Source: a virus
Length of the DNA stretch: 22,566 nucleotides
Virus record (IMG/VR): IMGVR_UViG_3300044712_001827
Coordinates: 1-22,566 of that record
Strand: one strand, 5' to 3'
The notes beneath the pieces were generated by a model, which was not told where the DNA came from, searched no databases, and saw only the letters and a program-made list of their open reading frames with translations. Numbering within the stretch: position 1 is the first letter of the stretch; each line of letters starts with the position of its first letter. Position numbers and translations under genes: made by a program. Shown here piece by piece: positions 7,100 to 13,820 of this stretch.

Positions 7100-8415
7100 T
7101 GGGTCGCCTGCCCGCCGCCCTCCTCGCCGAGCTGCAGCGCCCGGACCCGGACGTGACGACCGTCTTCGAGATCGACCTCCCGGACGGCACGACCTGGAAG
7201 CTCAGCGAGCAGGGCGTCTCGATCCGCGGCGAAGGGCACTACGAGCAGAGGATCAAGGCGGGCAGCCTGTCGGCCTGGTCCATGCACGCGATCGACTGGA
7301 ACTACCGGCTGGTCACGCCGCAGCCCTCGTTCCGGCTGCTCGACCACGATCGACGGCTCTCGGATCTCCTCGGCACGCAGGAGCCGCTCGAGGGCTGCTC
7401 GGCGCGCGCCTACCTCCTGCAGAAGGGCGCGCTCAGGGCTGACTGGTGGCAGAGCTTCGGCGGAATCGTCGCCGCGTTGCCGCGGCAGAGCGAGCGGGAC
7501 GAGTGGGACGTGTCGTTCCGGCCGGATGACCGCGCCCTCGGCAACGACCTGACGCGCACCAAGATCGCCACATACGACTTTCCCAACGCGCGCCAGCGGG
7601 CGGACGAGACGGTGGAGGGCATGGTCGCCCCCATCCTGGTGGGCGTGATCAGCGACCTGGGCGGCACGCAGAGGGGCCGGGTCAAGTGCCGCTGCGTCGA
7701 CACGGTCGCCTACAAGTACCTGGTCGGCCGCGGGTACTACCAGGTCCCCGTGGTGTACTCGCCCGCCGGGACGCGCAAGACGACCGGCTACTCGATCATC
7801 TACGAGCTCCGCGGGGGACGCCTCTACACCCTGATCGACGCCACTGCGGACTGGGGCGATGACGTCTGGTGCGACGTCTACGGCCACGACACGGACGGGG
7901 ACGGGACGGGAGACCTGATCTGCGAGCCGACCGCCGTGGTCACCCACGTGCTCTCCAACTGGGCCGCGGAGGACTGGGAAAGCGGCCCCTGGTTCGGTGC
8001 GCCGGCGTGGCTCAACGTCGCGAATCTCGCCGCGCTGGTGTCGGTATTGCGCGGGCGCGCGGGAGGGGCCTCGTTCGCGTCATCCTGCAAGATCGACGGC
8101 TCCCTCACGGGTCTGGAGTTCCTCCAGCGGTGGAGTGCGAGCGCCGGCGTGCACCCCTATTGGTCGCACGACGGCTTGCTGTCCTGGGCTGTGGACGAGA
8201 TCCACGTCACGGGAGAGGGCGTCTACCCTGCCGCGATCATGCGCCCCTGGCACGACCAGGGGGACTCGCTACGGCACTCGTGCGTCGACCGGCAGTTCCG
8301 GGAGGTCGACATCACCTACGCCGAGACGCAGCAGTTCGAGGTCTTCGATCCTCTCGCGAAGGGTGGCGGACGCGACAGCGTCGACGCGCCCTTCGGAGTC
8401 AACACCCAGCCGTGA
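7099..8415 (+). CDS. distal tail / baseplate-hub-like protein with an EF-hand-type Ca2+ loop
   Basis: The 438-residue protein overlaps the tape measure stop by one base. Its layout resembles tail-tip proteins that I recall from similar clusters. An N-terminal beta domain comes first ('VFEIDLPDGTTWKLSE', 'WSMHAIDWNYRLVTPQPSFRLLD'), then 'DFPNARQRADETVEGMVAPILVGVISD', a segment with 'VDTVAYKYLVGRGYYQVPVVY', and a C-terminal domain with 'TGLEFLQRWSASAGVHPYWSHDGLLSWAVDE'. Residues 264-272 read DTDGDGTGD, a perfect D-x-D-x-D-G-x-x-D calcium-binding loop. The C-terminus ends soon after a strand 'REVDITYAETQQFEVFD', where relatives may continue. A tail-tip structural role is inferred from position; no enzymatic motif is seen. 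Confidence 0.6.
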   Translation: MGRLPAALLAELQRPDPDVTTVFEIDLPDGTTWKLSEQGVSIRGEGHYEQRIKAGSLSAWSMHAIDWNYRLVTPQPSFRLLDHDRRLSDLLGTQEPLEGCSARAYLLQKGALRADWWQSFGGIVAALPRQSERDEWDVSFRPDDRALGNDLTRTKIATYDFPNARQRADETVEGMVAPILVGVISDLGGTQRGRVKCRCVDTVAYKYLVGRGYYQVPVVYSPAGTRKTTGYSIIYELRGGRLYTLIDATADWGDDVWCDVYGHDTDGDGTGDLICEPTAVVTHVLSNWAAEDWESGPWFGAPAWLNVANLAALVSVLRGRAGGASFASSCKIDGSLTGLEFLQRWSASAGVHPYWSHDGLLSWAVDEIHVTGEGVYPAAIMRPWHDQGDSLRHSCVDRQFREVDITYAETQQFEVFDPLAKGGGRDSVDAPFGVNTQP

Positions 8416-8423
8416 GGTGAGGC

Positions 8424-10814
8424 GTGCCCATTCTGGAAGACGTCACCGGCCTGACCGCGCTCTACGATGCGGAGGCCTGGGTCAGGCCCGAGATGGACAA
8501 GCCGGCGGCCGCCGCTGTGGCTACCGTCTGGCGAGACATCGGCTCGGGATCCAGCCGTTACCTCCAATCCGCCGGCACTGGAGCGCTGGCCCCCTATCAG
8601 TGTTCAGGGGGCCCGAATCGCAAGCCCTACATCTGCTTCAGTGGCGCCGCGGGCTGCTACTACACCAGCTCATATGCGGGGCTGACCCTGGCCAACTTCA
8701 TCGACGCGGCCGCTGCGACGGTGGTGCTGCTCGCGCGGGTGAAGAGCGTCGCGGCGTCCCAAGAGGTGCTCTGGGGCCAAAGCACGGCGCTCCCCGCGCT
8801 CGTGGTGAAGGACACCGGCGGAGTCCCAACGGTCTACTCGCGCGACACCTCGGGCTCCGCGGACAAGATCACCGCCGGCCTGGCCTTTGCCCTGAATACG
8901 TGGCACCTGTTCGCGCTGGTGCACCGCAGCGGTCAGCTCCTGGTGTTCGTTGACGGCATCGAGAACAAGGCCGCAGTCGCCTGCGGAAACTCGGACGCTT
9001 TGGGTGGACGGATGCAGCTGGGCTACGGGCCCGCGAGCCTCGGCGTTGGCGATCTGGACCTCCAGAAGGCCCTCATCTACAACGTCGGAAAGACCGACCT
9101 CGAGCTGGGCAAGATCTTCTCCTACCTGAAGGCCTGCGGATGCTCCCCAGAGACGACCACCGTGGCCGAGCGTGTCCGCGGTGCGGCTGAGGACCAGGCC
9201 CGCGTGGTGGCTGGCGCGCGGTGCTGGAGGGATCGCGCGCCACGGAAGACAGTCGTGGTCACCTACCCGCTTGCGGCGCTCGACCAGGAGATGCTCTCGG
9301 ACGTGGCGATCGCCCATCCGCGCGGGCTCGATCCGGAGGGCGCGGGTGGCGGGTGGCCGGACGTCGAGACGGGGCGCCGCCTGATGCGCGTGATCAAGCA
9401 GACGCCGAACTGGTCCAAGAAGACGGTCGCCGTGGAGTACGCGGACCTGCGCTCCTACGTCGCCAACTACGTGGAGTCGGCGGAGACCATCCGCCTGGCA
9501 ACGCCGGCGAGGATTGGATCGGTCGTCCTCGGGCGCGCCGCCGTGCGCCGCTTCATGCGCGAAACGCCCGCCTGGGTCCGTGATCCGTCCTCGGGCCTGG
9601 TGGTCAAGGTGGCCGCGGGACGCGAGCGCAGCTCGTCCGAGGGGTTGGTCCTCGAGCGAGCGGCCGCGAACAGGATCCTGCGTGGCGCGCTGATCGCGGG
9701 CTCGACGGGACTCACGGCGACGAACGGATCGGGGTCGACGAGCGTCGAGACCACCCCGCCATTCCTCTTCGACACGAGCGTCCAGCCGACGCAGCAGTGG
9801 CTGAAGCTGACCGCGGGGGCCCCCAACACGACGGGGCCGAAGTGGGCCTGGCCGACGACGGCTGATCTTTCCGGCTACCTGCCCACCGGGTGCCACGGAT
9901 GGCTCGTCATCGACCACACGGACGACGCCACCCAGGCGCCGAAGTACGTCCGCGTGACGGCTGTGATCAATGGGAACACCCGCTACCTGGACGCCGCGAC
10001 GGGTGCCTGGGTCGTGGCCAACACCACGAACGAGATCCCGGCGGCACCGGTGGGGACGATTGCGAGGTGGGCGACCAAGATCCCCACCTCGGGCAGCCAA
10101 CCGATCACCATGACCGTTGAGATCGGCCTCACCAACGGCGGCGTCGCGTCGCGCTCGGGCGGCATCTACTCGGTGGAGATCCAGACCAATGTCGTCGCCG
10201 GCAGCGGGGTGGCTCCTCGGTGCCCGACCTCGTGGATCCCGACGAACACCGCGGCCGTCGTCCGCTACGCCGACTTCCTGTCGATCGACGACGAATCGAC
10301 GGACGGAATCCTGAACGGTGGCCAGGGCGTCTTCCGCTTCTTGTTCACGCCCGCCTGGTCCGCCAGCGACTTCGCGGCCGGAGAGTCGGCGGTCTTCGCG
10401 ATGGCGGGAGAGTACGCCGACGGCGCCTACTGGAGCCTCGGCTACGACAAGGACTCGGCGTCGTTCCAGGTCGTCCGCGTCCAGGGTGGCAACACCTACA
10501 CCGCCTCGGCCCCCTGGGCGCCTGTCGCAGGGACGGAGAGCGAGTTGGGGATGCGATGGTGCGGCAGCCGCGGCGCGCCCGGCATCGCGCCCTACACACT
10601 GTCCGCCTTGGTGAACGCGGTCCCGGGGACGGACGTGGTGCTCGGCGGCGCCGTCGCGGCCGCGCAGCACCTGCACTGGCACAACGCCCCGGCCGTCGCG
10701 AACGCCTACGCCGCCGACGACGTCACCACGCCCGACGGGACGATCCGCTGTATCGAGTCGCTCCCCCTCGTGCTATCCAACCGCGAGCTGCTGGCGCGGC
10801 TGCGGAGGATCTGA
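8424..10814 (+). CDS. tail/adhesion protein with N-terminal LamG-like lectin domain
   Basis: This 796-residue product starts at a GTG with a GAGGTGAGG ribosome binding site. Residues 1 to about 236 look like a concanavalin/LamG-type lectin domain: 'LTALYDAEAWV', 'FIDAAAATVVLLARVKS', and the diagnostic 'NTWHLFALVHRSGQLLVFVDGIE' followed by 'LDLQKALIYN'. Residues about 250-370 ('KTVVVTYPLAALDQEMLSDVAIAHPRG', 'RRLMRVIKQTPNWSKKTVAVEYADLR') look like the closing segment of a tail-tip protein rather than a lectin. Residues about 614-796 form a second lectin-like beta region. A function in binding host surface glycans at the tail tip is inferred. The stop overlaps the next gene's ATG. Confidence 0.6.
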   Translation: MPILEDVTGLTALYDAEAWVRPEMDKPAAAAVATVWRDIGSGSSRYLQSAGTGALAPYQCSGGPNRKPYICFSGAAGCYYTSSYAGLTLANFIDAAAATVVLLARVKSVAASQEVLWGQSTALPALVVKDTGGVPTVYSRDTSGSADKITAGLAFALNTWHLFALVHRSGQLLVFVDGIENKAAVACGNSDALGGRMQLGYGPASLGVGDLDLQKALIYNVGKTDLELGKIFSYLKACGCSPETTTVAERVRGAAEDQARVVAGARCWRDRAPRKTVVVTYPLAALDQEMLSDVAIAHPRGLDPEGAGGGWPDVETGRRLMRVIKQTPNWSKKTVAVEYADLRSYVANYVESAETIRLATPARIGSVVLGRAAVRRFMRETPAWVRDPSSGLVVKVAAGRERSSSEGLVLERAAANRILRGALIAGSTGLTATNGSGSTSVETTPPFLFDTSVQPTQQWLKLTAGAPNTTGPKWAWPTTADLSGYLPTGCHGWLVIDHTDDATQAPKYVRVTAVINGNTRYLDAATGAWVVANTTNEIPAAPVGTIARWATKIPTSGSQPITMTVEIGLTNGGVASRSGGIYSVEIQTNVVAGSGVAPRCPTSWIPTNTAAVVRYADFLSIDDESTDGILNGGQGVFRFLFTPAWSASDFAAGESAVFAMAGEYADGAYWSLGYDKDSASFQVVRVQGGNTYTASAPWAPVAGTESELGMRWCGSRGAPGIAPYTLSALVNAVPGTDVVLGGAVAAAQHLHWHNAPAVANAYAADDVTTPDGTIRCIESLPLVLSNRELLARLRRI

Positions 10815-12082
10815 TGCCGATGGAGACCCTGATCGCCACGGGGAAGCGGTCGAATCTCCTGGCCCGCGGAACGGTGACTCACTCGTCCGAGGATACGGAC
10901 TTCCCGTGGGAGAACGCATGGGACGGGAGAGGCCGGACCCCGGGGGCGTTTGCTGCGGCCGGCCTGAACGACTACCTCCGCGTCGACCTGGACGAGGTGC
11001 CGGACCCCGGCTTCGAGGTGGCGGCGCTGACAGCGTGGACGACGGCCACCAACGGCGCCGGCAATACGGCCGCGCTCGCGACCGACCAGAAGAACGCCGG
11101 GGCGAAGAGCCTGAAGCTGCACCTGGCCGCGGCCGGCGCCGGCAACTACGCGCTCGGCCAGGTCGACCTGGAGGAGATCCCGAGCGGCGAGCGCCGGACC
11201 ATCCAGGCGGCCCTGCGCGGGGACGGGACCGTCTACTGCCGGGTGCGGGCCTACATCCCCGAGCTGGGCCTCTACCTGACACCGGCCGCGGCCTGGACAG
11301 CGACGCCGACGGACCTCTGGACCCAGCAGACGGCGAGCTGGACGGCGCTGACGACGACGATGCTCACGTTCGTGATGCCCACCTACGCCGCCTCCGCGCG
11401 CGCGCTCCTGACCCTGAGGATCATCGCCTACGCCGAAGAGGCGAGCTCCACCGGAGACGCGTGGGTGGACGACGTCGCCTGCTGGGCTTCGATGTCCTTC
11501 CTCGGCGTCCATGGCCACGAGCTCGGGCCGGTGGCACCGCAGTGGCGCCACTCGACGGACGGGTTCGCGGCCAGCGACGACCTGGTCCTCGCGCTCACGA
11601 TCGCGGAGGGGAAGTTCTACGGCTACTCGGCTACGCCCTCGGATCGCCGCTACCAGGAGCTGCTGCTGTCCGGGACGAACCACGAGGCCGCAGCCTTCGG
11701 CGAGGTCGGTTTCTGCCAGGCCTACGCCCATGAGCGCTACGGGATGGACTCGCTGACCACCACCGAGGGACTGGCGCAGGAGCGCCTCGAGGCGCCCGAC
11801 GGCGTCGTCGCGGTGATCGCGCTGGCCCAGCGCCCGACGACGTCCAAGGAGCTGGCCCTCGCATGGCCGACCGAGACGAACTTCCTCGCATGGCTGAGGG
11901 AGGTGGCGCGCAGGTCGGAGTACGGCCGCTGGCCGGCGTGGTTCGTCCTCGATTCGGACTCGGCCGACGTGCTTTTCTGCTGCCTGCCCAAGGATCTCGT
12001 CGACGCACTCGAGCTCGTCGGGGTGCACCGCGCGTCGTCCAAGATCCAGGTGACAGAGCAGCCCTTCCCCATCTGGTACTGA
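10814..12082 (+). CDS. tail-tip protein with nested carbohydrate-binding module
   Basis: The 422-residue protein begins at ATG 10814, one base into the upstream stop; ATG 10820 is an alternative. Residues about 12-58 ('NLLARGTVTHSSEDTDFPWENAWDGRG', 'DYLRVDLD') resemble the start of a discoidin-like domain. Residues about 62-225 match a CBM4/9-type beta sandwich: 'DPGFEVAALTAWTTATNGAG', 'AGAKSLKLHL', 'LYLTPAAAWTATPTDLW', ending 'GDAWVDDVACW'. The discoidin-like part then resumes with 'FLGVHGHELG'. The C-terminus ends 'KIQVTEQPFPIWY', a common last-strand motif of phage tail proteins. It closes the tail operon, directly before the attachment region, and is probably a receptor-binding or tail-tip component. 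Confidence 0.6.
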   Translation: MPMETLIATGKRSNLLARGTVTHSSEDTDFPWENAWDGRGRTPGAFAAAGLNDYLRVDLDEVPDPGFEVAALTAWTTATNGAGNTAALATDQKNAGAKSLKLHLAAAGAGNYALGQVDLEEIPSGERRTIQAALRGDGTVYCRVRAYIPELGLYLTPAAAWTATPTDLWTQQTASWTALTTTMLTFVMPTYAASARALLTLRIIAYAEEASSTGDAWVDDVACWASMSFLGVHGHELGPVAPQWRHSTDGFAASDDLVLALTIAEGKFYGYSATPSDRRYQELLLSGTNHEAAAFGEVGFCQAYAHERYGMDSLTTTEGLAQERLEAPDGVVAVIALAQRPTTSKELALAWPTETNFLAWLREVARRSEYGRWPAWFVLDSDSADVLFCCLPKDLVDALELVGVHRASSKIQVTEQPFPIWY

Positions 12083-12176
12083 CGACGCCGCCGCCGTCTG
12101 CCAGGACGCCCGCCTCGACGCGCAGGAGCCGCGCTGCTGCGTTCTGCCGAGGGACCTGTGGTGTTGGGGCCTGGAG

Positions 12177-12382
12177 AGGCCAAGGACGGGCGGTTCTGCC
12201 CACCAGCTGCCCACCAGGGTTCCGCACCCTCTTGGGCTGTCCCGCGTAAGTTGTTGTCTGGTTTGGAGCCGACGCTCGGATTTGAACCGAGGACCTGCTG
12301 ATTACGAAGCAGGCCAAGGCCCTGGGACACTGCGTCTCATGGCTCGTCACTGTCACTGAGCGAGCCGCATAACCCTTGGCCT
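12177..12382 (+). repeat. AGGCCAAGG nonamer, three copies (candidate accessory-factor sites)
   Basis: AGGCCAAGG is found at 12177-12185 and 12311-12319 on the plus strand, and as CCTTGGCCT at 12374-12382. One copy abuts the tRNA-derived core, one lies next to the left GCCCACC pair and one overlaps the proposed integrase promoter. Three copies of a nonamer within about 200 bases is unlikely by chance, and the placement suggests binding by an excisionase or by a core-binding domain. The assignment to a protein is inference. Confidence 0.5.
12264..12308 (-). tRNA. partial tRNA-Thr(CGU): 3' half from anticodon loop to CCA (attachment core identity segment)
   Basis: Read on the minus strand, the segment starts with the anticodon loop TTCGTAA (anticodon CGU), then the 3' anticodon stem TCAGC, variable loop AGGTC, T arm CTCGG-TTCAAAT-CCGAG, the acceptor strand CGTCGGC, discriminator T and CCA. 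The 5' half is absent: no acceptor GCCGACG and no D arm lie upstream of 12308 on that strand. It therefore cannot be a functional tRNA. Phages that integrate in tRNA genes carry exactly such a 3' portion so that the host gene is rebuilt on integration. Confidence 0.85.
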
Positions 12383-12405
12383 AGCTTCTCGTTGGGGCGT
12401 ATCAT
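12376..12405 (+). promoter_or_regulatory. candidate integrase promoter giving a nearly leaderless mRNA
   Basis: TTGGCC (12376-12381) and TATCAT (12400-12405) are separated by 18 bases. The expected transcription start, near 12412, is only a base or two before the integrase ATG at 12414. No ribosome binding site is visible before that ATG, which fits leaderless translation. The -35 element overlaps an inverted AGGCCAAGG copy, and GCCCACC copies lie just downstream, so integrase or its partner could repress this promoter. Confidence 0.4.
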
Positions 12406-12413
12406 GCTCCTCC

Positions 12414-13745
12414 ATGCGCGCCCACCATAGCAAGGGCGATTCTGCCCACCAGCTGCCCACCGGCAAGCATCGACCTGACGCGCTGACCGTCCTCGCGCTG
12501 GAGAAGGCGGCGCGCGGAGGGAAGCGCCAGGAGCTCGCCGACGGGCAGACCCGCGGCCTCTTCGCCTTCGTCCTGGCGGACGGTCGCGTGACGTTCGGTC
12601 TGCGCTACGTGGTCGACGGAGAGCGCCGACGGATGAAGATCGGCGAGTGGAAGGCGGCGCCGACGAGCTCGGGCCTGACGCTGCAGGAGGCGCGCGTCCG
12701 AGCGGGCAAGCTTCTGGCGGAGGGCGACCCGAAGGCGAGAGCCAAGGCTCGCGCGGCTGCGCGCCTGGCGGAACGCGAACGGGACGTTCGAACGCTCGAG
12801 CGGATCACGGAGGCCTGGCTCAAGTCGCGCGAGGCGCGGGCGTGGCGCGAGGCGACGCGGAGGGAGATCGTCAGGGTCGTGCACCGCGAGATCCAGCCCG
12901 CCCTCGGCGCCCACGACCCGAACGACCCGGAGCTGCGCCCGAGGATCGTCAAGCTCATCCGCGGTATCGCCGACGGACACCCGCGGCGCGGAGCGACGAA
13001 GCACGCGCCGAAGAGGGGGCGCCGGCCGGAGCGGAGTCGACCGGCGCCGGTGATGGCGAACCGCGTCCTGACCATCATCCGGATGTGTTACCGCTGGGCT
13101 CTGGCCGAAGAACAGGCCGCCCTCGGCGTGCGCGTCGACGCGACCGCCGGCCTGCGCCGGCCGCACGTGGAGGACGCGGTGCCGCGGGTCTACAGCCCGA
13201 CCGAGATCCGCGCGCTCTTCGCCGCAGCGAAGGCGATCGACGAGCTGCTCGACCTGGTGCCCCTGCTGGCCTACACGATGGCCCGCCTCGGAGAGGGCCT
13301 CGGGGCCGAGGTCCAGGAGGTCGACTTCGACGAGAAGGTCTGGACGATCCCGGCCTCGAGGTCGAAGGACGGACGCCCGCACGTCGTCCCCCTGAACGAC
13401 CCGGCGCTCGAGCTCCTCAAGAAGCGCCGCGACTCCCCCTCTGGCCTCTTCTTCCCGGGACGCTCGATCGAGATTTCAAGCACCGCTCGCCGGCTGTGGC
13501 GTCAGTTGTCGGAGGTGCCCGACGCCACACTGCACGCCTGGCGCGACACGGCGGCCGCAGCGCTGCGCGAGCTGGGGTACTCGACAGACGTGAGAGAGGA
13601 CCTGCTGTCCCACACACCGCCGCGGCTCCACAGGGCCTACCAGGGTGAGTACCGCACGAGCCTGGCGGAGCGCCGCCGCGCGATCGACGCCTGGGGTGAG
13701 AAGCTCGCGCAGATCCTGGCCGCTGGCCAAGGGGCGGCCAGCTAG
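12414..13745 (+). CDS. int: tyrosine recombinase / phage integrase
   Basis: The 443-residue protein has the complete tyrosine recombinase signature: R291 (TMARLGE), K318 in the beta hairpin (SRSKDGRPHVVPL), H374-x-x-R377 (LHAWRDT), H400 (LLSHTP) and nucleophile Y409 (HRAYQGEY). The N-terminus (about 22-115) contains 'FAFVLADGRVTFGLRYVVDGERRRMKIGEW' and 'LTLQEARVRAGKLLAEGDPKA', an arm-binding domain of the P4-integrase type, followed by a core-binding SAM-like helical domain. It would recombine attP with a host tRNA-Thr gene and, with an excisionase, reverse this. It sits next to the tRNA-derived core, and its first codons carry repeat copies. It lacks a visible ribosome binding site at ATG 12414. 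Confidence 0.95.
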   Translation: MRAHHSKGDSAHQLPTGKHRPDALTVLALEKAARGGKRQELADGQTRGLFAFVLADGRVTFGLRYVVDGERRRMKIGEWKAAPTSSGLTLQEARVRAGKLLAEGDPKARAKARAAARLAERERDVRTLERITEAWLKSREARAWREATRREIVRVVHREIQPALGAHDPNDPELRPRIVKLIRGIADGHPRRGATKHAPKRGRRPERSRPAPVMANRVLTIIRMCYRWALAEEQAALGVRVDATAGLRRPHVEDAVPRVYSPTEIRALFAAAKAIDELLDLVPLLAYTMARLGEGLGAEVQEVDFDEKVWTIPASRSKDGRPHVVPLNDPALELLKKRRDSPSGLFFPGRSIEISSTARRLWRQLSEVPDATLHAWRDTAAAALRELGYSTDVREDLLSHTPPRLHRAYQGEYRTSLAERRRAIDAWGEKLAQILAAGQGAAS

Positions 13746-13761
13746 GGCCCAGGAAGACGAA

Positions 13762-13779
13762 GGGGGCCGCGTGGCCCCC
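13762..13779. terminator. hairpin between convergent integrase and cargo genes
   Basis: GGGGGCC (13762-13768), loop GCGT, GGCCCCC (13773-13779) form a perfect seven-base-pair GC stem. It lies 17 bases after the integrase stop and about 40 bases after the stop of the minus-strand gene. On the minus strand it is followed by the T-rich TTCGTCTTCC, better suited to intrinsic termination than the plus-strand side. It probably serves as a bidirectional terminator. Confidence 0.65.
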
Positions 13780-13820
13780 GTGGTTGCTGGTCGCGATCTA
13801 GCGAAGGAAGCGTAGCACGT

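Larger units (their letters stand above)
12083..12413 (+). other. intergenic phage attachment region (putative attP)
   Basis: This 331-base gene-free stretch lies between the last tail gene and the integrase. It holds a 3' half tRNA-Thr(CGU) on the minus strand (12264-12308) and a core inverted repeat CCTGCT/AGCAGG around the anticodon loop sequence (12293-12312). GCCCACC occurs at 12198-12204 and 12209-12215, and again just across the integrase start at 12420-12426, 12444-12450 and 12455-12461. AGGCCAAGG occurs at 12177-12185 and 12311-12319, and inverted at 12374-12382. A tandem GTCACT pair lies at 12346-12357. Two repeat families bracketing a core is the layout of a tyrosine-integrase attP with arm-type and accessory-factor sites. 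A weak hairpin at 12121-12141 may end the tail operon. Confidence 0.75.
12198..12461 (+). repeat. GCCCACC direct repeats flanking the attachment core (candidate integrase arm-type sites)
   Basis: GCCCACC occurs five times: 12198-12204 and 12209-12215 on one side of the core, and 12420-12426, 12444-12450 and 12455-12461 on the other. The pair GCCCACC-AGCT-GCCCACC, with an 11-base step (about one helical turn), is present on both sides inside a 22-base perfect direct repeat (12194-12215 and 12440-12461). Paired arm-type sites one turn apart are a known feature of lambda-type attP sites. The right-hand copies lie at or inside the first codons of the integrase gene. Confidence 0.7.

Noticed and set aside
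6574-7947. A 457-codon minus-strand open frame across the tape measure/tail-tip junction
   Set aside because: It spans the ends of two supported plus-strand genes and shows no conserved pattern.
8670-10682. A 670-codon open frame on the minus strand opposite the LamG tail gene
   Set aside because: Its product is Arg/Gly/His/Val-rich low complexity without domains, it mirrors a well-supported plus-strand gene, and long antisense frames are expected at this GC content.
1-12082. Contractile (myovirus) tail
   Set aside because: Only one tail tube-type gene precedes the chaperone and tape measure, and no sheath or baseplate wedge gene is seen.
12256-12340. A complete tRNA gene on the minus strand
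   Set aside because: Only the 3' half fits. The expected 5' acceptor GCCGACG, D arm and 5' anticodon stem are absent, and the CCTGCT/AGCAGG pairing gives an anticodon loop of the wrong size.
12194-12461. The repeated GCCCACC blocks as a CRISPR array or transposon end pair
   Set aside because: There are only two long copies, with no regular spacers and no transposase or target duplication. The tRNA core and integrase explain the layout better.
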